Below are positions 56,698 through 64,000 of a DNA stretch of 64,000 nucleotides, piece by piece. The stretch's first letter is position 1; each line of letters opens with the position of its first letter. The translations under genes and the position numbers were made by a program. Below the pieces are notes generated by a model that had not been told where the DNA came from, made no database searches, and worked only from the letters and a program-made list of their open reading frames with translations. This stretch comes from Lycium barbarum (taxonomy: Eukaryota; Streptophyta; Magnoliopsida; Solanales; Solanaceae). The stretch lies in NCBI RefSeq assembly GCF_019175385.1, contig NC_083344.1, positions 25,856,231 through 25,920,230 of the forward strand. The letters are read 5' to 3'.

Positions 56698-57892
56698 TGA
56701 TACGCTCAAATTTACACTTTTAATAGCGTAAAGCGGACGATATCAAATATAGTAACCCAGCGAGGTTGGGGTCAAATCCCATAGAGAATATGGTGGGAAA
56801 AGTTTACTAAATAAGTATTATACTAATCTTGCGGTCCTGGTGTATTCTAGAAAAAAGGTTTTATAGTTGTTTTGGTTTATGGACTAATTTAAAGTGACTA
56901 GAAATTTAAAGTTGTAAATATATGGGTAAAAAGAACCAAGGTTGTGTCCCTGTCAAATAAAGTGTATGATCATGGGTATCGATCTTGACATACTTCTAAT
57001 GGATCGTTTGTATGGATGCACTTAACCTCTACATAAATCTAGACTATTTTCCTAAATAAACTTGAGTTCTTGTTATTTGTTCTTACCTAATCCTAGCTAT
57101 TTTCCTAAATAAACTAAAGTTTATCGCGTTAGCTAATGTTTGCAACCACCAACTATATGATGAAACCGAAGAACAAATAAACCCTAACAATCCATTATGC
57201 GTATATCATTCACGATTCCCAATCACAAAACACCCATCCTTCGGTTCACAACGTAGTAAAGGTGTTTAGCTACTCATGGCAACAAGAAAACAATAAAAGA
57301 TTGAAGATTGCATAATTGAATTTTGTATTAAACTTACGAATAAAACTTGAAAGTAACGAATGTATTTGTCTGGAAAAATCTTCAAAAGTAATTACTATAA
57401 GTCTAAAACTCCAGATGTCTGAAAAATAAAACCTAAACAAGTATTTATACAAGTTAAACTTGGAATAATCAATCCCAGTCCTGTTCTAGCTCGGCTTGCA
57501 TTTTGACGGGTCATTGTTATGCTTCGACGGTCATCGACATGTCGACATGCATGACGATGATCTGATGACAACTTTTCAATTCGCAGGACTTCCATCGTCC
57601 AGGCACTTCGATGAACCATCGATCATGTTGACGGTGCAAGTCGACGGTCTGATGACTTTTTCACTCTACAGGAAGTTGATCGATGAGGCAACTCGACGGA
57701 CCATTGAGCATGTTGACGGTCCGTCCTTAATGCATATCAGTACAGATTACTTGATCTGCTCGTTTTTCGCTTGCCAAACATTCTTACTTCGAAAAACACA
57801 CAAAACATATCAAACTAACAAAAACTTACTAGAAAACAAGTAAAACTTAGAGTCAAAAAGCATTAGATGTGCCATCATTCCACGGCACATCA
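56698..57892 (-). repeat. Element K 5' LTR
   Basis: TGATACGCTC to GGCACATCA, 1195 bp. Closely matches 50850-52160. A block of about 120 bp present at 51200-51330 is replaced by a short CCTAAATAAAC that also occurs 60 bp downstream, suggesting deletion between short repeats or template switching. Confidence 0.9.
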
Positions 57893-58205
57893 AAGTCTCG
57901 TTAACTGAGTCAACTCCCGATACCTCAAAACCACTTCCCAACCCAAGTCCCAAAATGCACTCGAGTGCATTGGGAACCAAACCGAATATACACACAAGTT
58001 CTAAAAGACCATCCGAACATCTCGAATTCGACGGATTCCCGAAAAAAGTCCGTTTACCCAAAAGTCAACTTTGAGTCAAATCGTTTTTGCTTTAAGCTCA
58101 AATTTCCCACAAAGTCACCCAAATAATAACCAAAAACCTTAGGTAGCGTGTCTATGGTCCCCTCGGGTCAAATGTGAGCTAAACAAGCACGGGAAGGGTC
58201 AAAAG

Positions 58206-61200
58206 TGTTATATCCCGTATTTTTGAACCTCGGATTTTCTCATGGGGTGGGACCCACACACCGAGATTTTTTGGAACATCTGAAAAGTCATATGAATCAC
58301 ATATGTAAAGTTAAACACAACTCATGAAGTGCCCTTGGGCCAAATCAAAGTGGAAGCCCTCCAAACGAATATTTTTAAGAAAACGTTTTCGGGTGACCTG
58401 ACTTTGAGGGGCAAAAACGGTATTATAAGTTTGTAATTTGGAAATATACCAAGAAATAGAAGTTGTAGATAATTGAATTAGCTTTCGATTCATAGGTCGT
58501 GGGTTCCCAGGTGACGTCGGTACAAGGAGATGTGAACGTTTTAATGTCGAAAGGTCAGTGGGCTAGGCCCAACTCGGGACCAACCGAGTTGGCCCAAAAA
58601 AATGAAAAGAAAAAAAATTAGGCCCAATGTTTAAGGGGTGGCTGGCCAAGTGAGGCCCAACCCATGGTTTAATTATATTTCTCATGTGCCTAATTAATTA
58701 TATAAGGCCTTATCTATTAGAATTTTCAAGAAACAAAGAGAGCGTAGAAGAAGAAAACCAAGAGCAACATAAGGACCATTTCGGGTTTGGCCATAGAAAA
58801 ATCATCCCTCAAAATCTTGCCTCTAAAATTATTTTCTTGTTGAATTCCTACTAATTCAAGGTCCCTCTACAACTTGGTGTAGTTGTTTTGGAAGATTGAG
58901 CATTAGTTTCATCAATCTCACACTTTGGACAAGTGAAGAAGATTGGAGAAAAAGGTAAGAATTCATACCTTTTCATTATGTTATGAAGGTTTGTTTGTGT
59001 TGTAGTATATGGAAATGAGTAGAAACTATGGAAATATGAAAGTTTACAAAGTGTATATATATATATATATATATGTAGACGTGAGTGTATATATGTTGTA
59101 TACATATATGAGTTGAATTTTATGTTGTATTCTAGTTGTGGTTATGGTGAAAATTATATTGGGAATGAAAGTTGAATGAATTTTGGTTGAAGTTGGAATG
59201 TAGAAGATTATGTCACTTTAGAATGATTTTGTGATATTATGGAAATGAAGTTGTTAAGATGTGAATTATGATTATGGTTGATGAAATTGGAAGATGGAAA
59301 TATGTTATGGATATGTAGGTTGAATATTAGAAGTTTTGGATGAATTATGACTTTGGTGGAAAGTTTGTATATTTTGTATATCTTGTGAATATTTTGTGGA
59401 AATGATATGAAATGCTTCCAAATTATATTGTGATAATCTAGATTAATAATGAATATGAAAACATTGAGATTGGTTTGGAAATGGGAAGTCGGAATGAAAG
59501 TTCTTGCATTATGTCGGAAAGAGACTAGTTGTGTTATATTGTGTCCTATATTGATTGTTGTTGGTGTTGGTGTTGGTGTTGTTGTTGGGTTGTTGTTGAT
59601 TGTTTTGGCCGAGTTAAATTCTCGGGGATGCTATATGTATAGGGGAGATGCTGCCCAAATTTCTGTAGGCAATTATGAATAAAGATTGAATAGTTAAAGA
59701 TGGGAAATTGAGAATTGGTAAATGTGACCAATTGCAGATTTTGGGCGAAACGGGAATTGAATTTGGAAAGGCGTAAAGAGCATACAAGGTATGTAAAGCT
59801 ATCCCGATTCTTCTTTTGGCATGCCCTAGGTGTACTAAGATCGGATTTGAGCCTCGGAAAGCGTTCTGCTCATCGGAATCCGCATTTGAAAATACCCTTT
59901 TTTTCATTCAATGGAATTGAACCCTATAAGTATGCTTTATTGAAAGAATTGTGCAAACTTCCGCAAATTGCCTAGAAAATCATGGAATGTCCCCAGAACC
60001 TCCGTAGGTGACTTTATAAGCTTAAAATACGTAATTCGAGCCCACCGCTTCGTTTGTCCCGAGGTGGGCCCACTATTTCCGATTTTACCCTTTTGTGTTT
60101 ATGACTTGTCTACGAGCGGCTTTAAAGGAAATGTTTTAACTACTCCTCTAGCTATTAATTAAAAATTGTTTTAAATGTTCCGTTAAGTCTTGTAAATTGT
60201 TTTGGAACTTGGAAATGATTTCAGAAAAATTATGCCTCCGTAATCCATTATGACATCCGAAATACGCTTACTATAATTCTGTTCGGTTTTATCATTTCGA
60301 CTTGCCATTCGATATGTCTCATTGAGTCTCTGGAATTAGATGGTATTTTTATTGCATTTAGTTTCTCACTACTCTGTTCGTGGATGCCTCAATGTTTTCC
60401 CCCACTGAGCCCGGGCCAGGATATGTTCTCAAGCGTATGCCTCTGCATTGTTCGCCGTGCCTCGATGTGAGGGGGCAGGTATACATGTACATGGGTTGTG
60501 GATTATGCTGTGCCATGTACACACATTATGATATAATATGATCTGATATGGCCATCTGATATGATATGTTATGTTACGGGGTTATTCCCCCTTTTCTGAT
60601 CCTTATGTGTTGTGGCACCAGCGTCGGGGGGTGACCACGTTCTGTCTGCCGAGTCCCTTGGCAGGGGCCGGATATGATATGGCATATGTTTCTGTACTCA
60701 CTCTTTATGTTTTGAAAATATGCATTTAATACTCTGGACATCACACTCACTTTTCTGTACGTTCTGTTCCGGTTATGATTTTGTTTCGCAATGGAACCAG
60801 GTATGACAAACGTTTTCTGCAAGTACTACTTATGCTTTATGATCAGCATTTTACTAATCTGGATATTCCGTTCATTTTCTGTATCTTCTGCTTTGATTAT
60901 GACTTTGTTTATTACGTTCTGTGCTTTACATACTCAGTACATATTTCGTACTGACCCCCTTTCTTCGGGGGTTGCGTTTTCATGCCGCGCAGGTACTGAC
61001 AACAGATTTGCTGACCTGCCTGTCTAGGACATCTATTCTGCTATTCTGGAGAGCTCTTTTGTCCAGAGCCTATACCTTGGTACAGTCTGCTGCTGTTGTA
61101 TATATGTATGCTATTCAGGGGTATGACGGGGCCCTGTCCCGCCTTATGATTCTGTCATGTTCTGTAGAGGTCTGTAGACATACTTGTGTGGGTTCTGTAT

Positions 61201-61392
61201 ATGTTTTGGGTTGATATGATATGTGATAGCCTTGTCGGCTTCCTTGTGCTATAACTGTTCATCTGTGACAACTAGCAGTGCCAATTGATCATTGTATTGA
61301 TATATTCTGTTAATATGTTGGTTTGGGTTATTGGGTACGTATGGGTGTCCAGCACGGACACTAGTCGCGGCCTACGGGGTTGGGTCGTGACA
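58206..61392 (+). mobile_element. Solo LTR L
   Basis: 3187 bp, TGTTATATCC to GTGACA, perfect duplication AAAAG (58201-58205 and 61393-61397). Signals: CCAACTCGG...CCGAGTTGG hairpin (58569-58592), TATA-like TATATAAGG (58700), donor-like AAAAG|GTAAGA (58955), (GTTGGT)n (59555-59600), GGGGAGATGCTGCCCAAATTT (59641), AGGTATGTAAAGC (59788), CAGTAC...GTACTG (60935-60953), GACGGGGCCCTGTCCCGCC (61124), GAGGTCTGTAGAC. No ACGTCA stem-loop found. The longest of the four solo LTRs. Confidence 0.95.
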
Positions 61393-61499
61393 AAAAGCAC
61401 CAAAAAGGCTATAACGACCAAAAAGAACGCCACAGACTCCAACCAAAACTCGTAATCAAAAACTTAGCAAACAAACTATTATTCTCCAACAACCCAAAG

Positions 61500-62705
61500 C
61501 ACAGTGCGAAGATGGCTTTCATGCTCCTCTCTACTCTTGGAATACACCAAGATATCATCAATAAACACAGTCACAAAGGAATCAAGGAATGACCTAAAGA
61601 TGCCATTCATCAAAGTCATGAATGCAGCCGGAGTATTGTTAAGCCCAAATGACATCACCAGAAACTCATAATGCCCATATCTCGTCCGAAAAGCTGTTTT
61701 CGAAATATCCTCAGCCCTGATCTTCAGCTAATGGTAGGCTGAACGCAAGTCAATCATCGAGAACACTAAAGCACCCTAAAGCTGGTCAAATAAGTCATCA
61801 ATATGAGGCATAGGACACTTGTTATCAATAGTAACCTTTTTCAGCTGGCAATAATCGATGCACATCCTCATAGATCCATCTTTCTTCTTCACGAACAACA
61901 CAGGAGCACCAGAAAGGGAGACACTCGGTCTGATGAACCCTTTGCTCAATGAATCCTGCAATTTCTTCTTAAGCTCTCTCAACTCGGCGGGTGCCATCCG
62001 ATATGGTGGAATAGAAATTTGGCAGGTGCTCGGATCCAAGTTAATACAAAAGTTAATATCGCGATCGGGTGGCATACCCGACAGATTGGACGGGAATACT
62101 TCCGCGAACTCGCTCACAATGGGAATAGACTCAAGGGGTGGAGATGCAACAATAGTGTCACGCATAGGATCCAAATAAGCTAAACACCCCTTGTTGACTA
62201 ATTTCTTCGCCTGAAGGAAGGAAATAATCTTCTTCGGAGCGGGACTAGGAGTACCCCTCCACGCAAGTCTAGGAATGTCCGGCATGGATAAAGTGACTGT
62301 CTTGGCATGATAGTCCAAGATCGCATGATAAGGAGAAAGCCAGGTCATACCCAAAATAATATCAAAATTCCACCATATCAAGTATCATCAAGTCTACCCA
62401 CATGTCATAACCCATAAAAGTAACCAAGCACGACCGATAGACTCGATCAACCACAACAGAATCTCTGACTGGAGTAGACACATTAATAGATACCACTATG
62501 TTATCACAAGTCAACTCCCAACCAACATCATTATATGCAGACACATACGAATAAGTGGATCTAGGATCAAATAATACAAATACTGCTCTATGTCAGACAG
62601 AAACGGTGCCTGAAATGACAGCTTCCGAGGCCTCCGCCTCGAGTCTACCTGGGAAGGAATAACATTAGGCCCCACCACGACCAGATTGTCCAGACTGTGA
62701 TCCAC
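61500..62705 (-). pseudogene. Protease and RT of element G
   Basis: Minus-strand Pol. The protease region (62362-62705) is frameshifted, with RVYRSCLVTFMGYDMWVDL and, after a frame change near 62370, [21 protein letters not shown] at 61776-62381: [52 protein letters not shown]. The catalytic [11 protein letters not shown] lies about 61540-61575. Coding ends at about 61500, joined to LTR sequence, so RNase H, integrase and chromodomain are deleted. It resembles element A more than B (MTWL, VKKKDG). Confidence 0.83.
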
Positions 62706-63238
62706 CTCTCAAAGTCTGGGACCCACCTCTACCGGCCTGAGACCTACCCCTAGCAATTTGTAGACCATCGCGACCTGACCGAGCATTGCCTCTCGAAGAA
62801 GCACCACCCCGGCTACCTCAAGAAACCGGAGTCCTCTGGGGCTGATAACCCTGCCTGGGTCGTGGACACTCTCGACCAAAATGACCCAACGCTCCACACA
62901 CAAAACGAGCCTTAGGAGGCGGAGTCTGATGAACCAAAACTGAAGACCCAGCTAGAACAATTGTCTGCTGAAAAATAAGCTCTAAGAAAGCTCTCTGCCT
63001 GGATGGCCCACTAGAAGAAGCCTGCAATGCTAACTGCACAGGGCGGACGGATTAGGACTGATACTTCCTAGAAGACTTTTCGGCGCCCCTCGAGCTGGAA
63101 CCACTACAACCCCTAAACTGTCTCGACCTCTTCTCACTAACCCCTCTAAACGAGCGGGCCTTGGCGGCCTCAACTAATGATGCATGCTCAACAATGGACT
63201 GGAAGGAAGCACCCATGGCCTCAAGCCGAAGGCATGGA
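62706..63238 (-). pseudogene. Gag C-terminal part of element G
   Basis: Near 63150-63210 it encodes GASFQSIVEHA, matching A's Gag. A Ser/Arg-rich linker follows, then the knuckle at about 62855-62910 (RFVCGALGHFGREC), in which the first Cys reads Arg (TGT to CGT), so the finger is broken. The tail continues with Arg/Gly/Gln-rich sequence to 62709. The N-terminal gag and the primer site are deleted; the frame joins LTR sequence at about 63238. Confidence 0.78.
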
Positions 63239-63608
63239 AAATAAAGAGAAGTAACGAGCCTAAGCTCGAATCAGCAATCCTCGAATATCAGCCTTGGCGA
63301 ACGTCCTCATGCTCACCCTGAAGAGACTCGAATCAGCAATCCTTGAATATCAACCATGAGGGGTAGAAGTGGATCCAACCTGGTACTCTGCATTCATAAA
63401 AGAATGCAGCAAGTGCATGTCAGTACAAACAACAAGTACTGGTAGGTATCATAGGCTGACTAAGACTAGCTAACGTATATATAAGACAACAAAGAAAGAT
63501 AAACACATAAAACAAACAGGTACAAGTCAACACAAATCCATAACCTTGATATAAGTCATCACCCATGTTATAGAATCAAAACCCAACTGTGCCAAGTATC
63601 AGTATAAC
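63239..63608 (-). repeat. Element G right LTR fragment
   Basis: 63300-63608 matches 45870-46180 closely, including the CAGTAC...GTACTG stem (63421-63441) and the first 91-bp unit. A CTCGAATCAGCAATCC piece is repeated at 63268 and 63328. The LTR's terminal 280 bp next to gag are missing. Interrupted at 63609 by LTR R. Confidence 0.82.
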
Positions 63609-64000
63609 TGTCACGACCCGGCTAGGGGCCGCGACGGGTACCCGGGGCTAACCACTGAGCACCGCTCGTGCTATCATTTACCTAACCTATTTAACAAACA
63701 TTCATATATTTCCGGTTAACTTTGAAAAGAGGCTTTGCTTTTCATTACAAAAATATAACGCGTTAATACAAAAACACATTTCAATATACTTATACACATC
63801 CGTACCACCAACGTTGTGGCACCACACAACCCATATCGAGCATCTATGAGCCTCTATTGAGTGGCATACAAATATATACACAAAAGGAACAACCAATTAG
63901 CACCTCCGAAAGATGGAGTGCTCTTCAGCTCGGCTAGTGACTCCTATCAGTCTGGACCGCTTTCCCGTCTACCTGTGGGCATGAACACAGCATCCAAAGA
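63609..64000 (-). mobile_element. LTR R: B-family LTR, minus strand, runs off window
   Basis: Starts TGTCACGACCCGGCTAGGGG, the reverse of B's LTR end (CCCCTAGCTGGGTCGTGACA) with few differences, followed by the reversed CCCCGGGTACCC block and GAGCACCGCTCG. The reversed CTGTGGGCATGAAC (TTCATGCCCACAG) island is at about 63974-63988. The last bases before it, ATAAC (63604-63608), are the expected 5-bp duplication; the other copy lies outside. Confidence 0.8.

Larger units (their letters stand above)
50850..57892 (-). mobile_element. Element K: Athila-like Ty3/gypsy retrotransposon, internally deleted
   Basis: Two LTRs in the same orientation (50850-52160 and 56698-57892), Asp-tRNA primer site, gag, protease and RT N-part on the minus strand. 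RT after the first catalytic Asp, RNase H and integrase are missing, so it is about 7 kb. The flanks AGGTC (50845-50849) and AAGTC (57893-57897) look like a 5-bp duplication with one change. LTRs match closely except for a roughly 120-bp deletion in the right copy. Confidence 0.9.
45582..61500 (-). repeat. Element G left LTR, split by H, K and L
   Basis: Starts TGTCACGACCC at 45582 (reverse of ...GTCGTGACA). LTR segments are 45582-46334, 49049-50849, 57893-58205 and 61398 to about 61500; their order is continuous once H, K and L are removed with one copy of each duplication. It contains a CAGTAC...GTACTG stem (46000-46020), a 91-bp tandem repeat, a GCGATCGCG cluster near 50520-50690 and donor-like TTGAG|GTAATT (minus, GT at 50408-50407). 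The terminal TG near 61450-61500 is not identified because of a deletion into pol. Confidence 0.78.

Noticed and set aside
59449..59682. Val/Gly-rich 77-residue frame in solo LTR L
   Set aside because: It translates the (GTTGGT)n stretch and the GATGCTGCCC island common to noncoding LTRs.

Overview
The window looks like a block of flowering-plant heterochromatin, probably Solanaceae. That is my recognition of the polyprotein and LTR style, not a proven assignment. I find no ordinary host gene, tRNA, rRNA or CRISPR array. Almost every base belongs to LTR retrotransposons, most of them nested, plus one hAT DNA transposon. Names A-R are local labels.

Left block (1-23052). Element A is an old Ty3/gypsy chromovirus on the + strand. 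Its 5' LTR, gag, protease and part of RT lie at 1-4454; RNase H, integrase, chromodomain and a truncated 3' LTR lie at 19584-23052. Element B, another chromovirus (4455-19583), splits it with a perfect 5-bp target duplication (GGGCG). B's 5' LTR was hit by a 2973-bp hAT element (4555-7527, 8-bp duplication), and its 3' LTR by solo LTR C (15218-17597, AATAC). The uninterrupted LTR copy gives the empty site in both cases.

Middle block (23053-45581). A truncated Athila-like element N (minus) is fused to A's broken LTR and abuts element D, a minus-strand chromovirus related to B (26726-39125). D's gag is interrupted by E, the 3' end of a + strand element (about 32064-36198). LTR fragment P and old LTR J follow; J contains solo LTR F (CATGT duplication). 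After a 0.5-kb AT-rich stretch comes LTR end Q (minus).

Right block (45582-64000). Element G is a minus-strand chromovirus related to A. Its left LTR is spread over about 16 kb by solo LTR H (46335-49043, TATAG), Athila-like element K (50850-57892) and solo LTR L (58206-61392, AAAAG). G's broken pol and gag follow at 61500-63238, then its partial second LTR, which is cut by a B-family LTR (R) running off the window.

The encoded proteins are the usual retrotransposon set: Gag with zinc knuckle, aspartic protease, RT, RNase H, integrase and, in A, B and D, a C-terminal chromodomain. All copies are broken by stops, frameshifts or deletions. The most interesting signals are in the LTRs. Otherwise diverged families share (i) a splice-donor-like site about 200-250 nt after a TATA-like box, matched in A, B and D by an acceptor-like site directly before the gag start; (ii) an ordered series of short conserved islands and stem-loops; and (iii) family-specific GC-rich palindrome clusters just upstream of the putative promoter.
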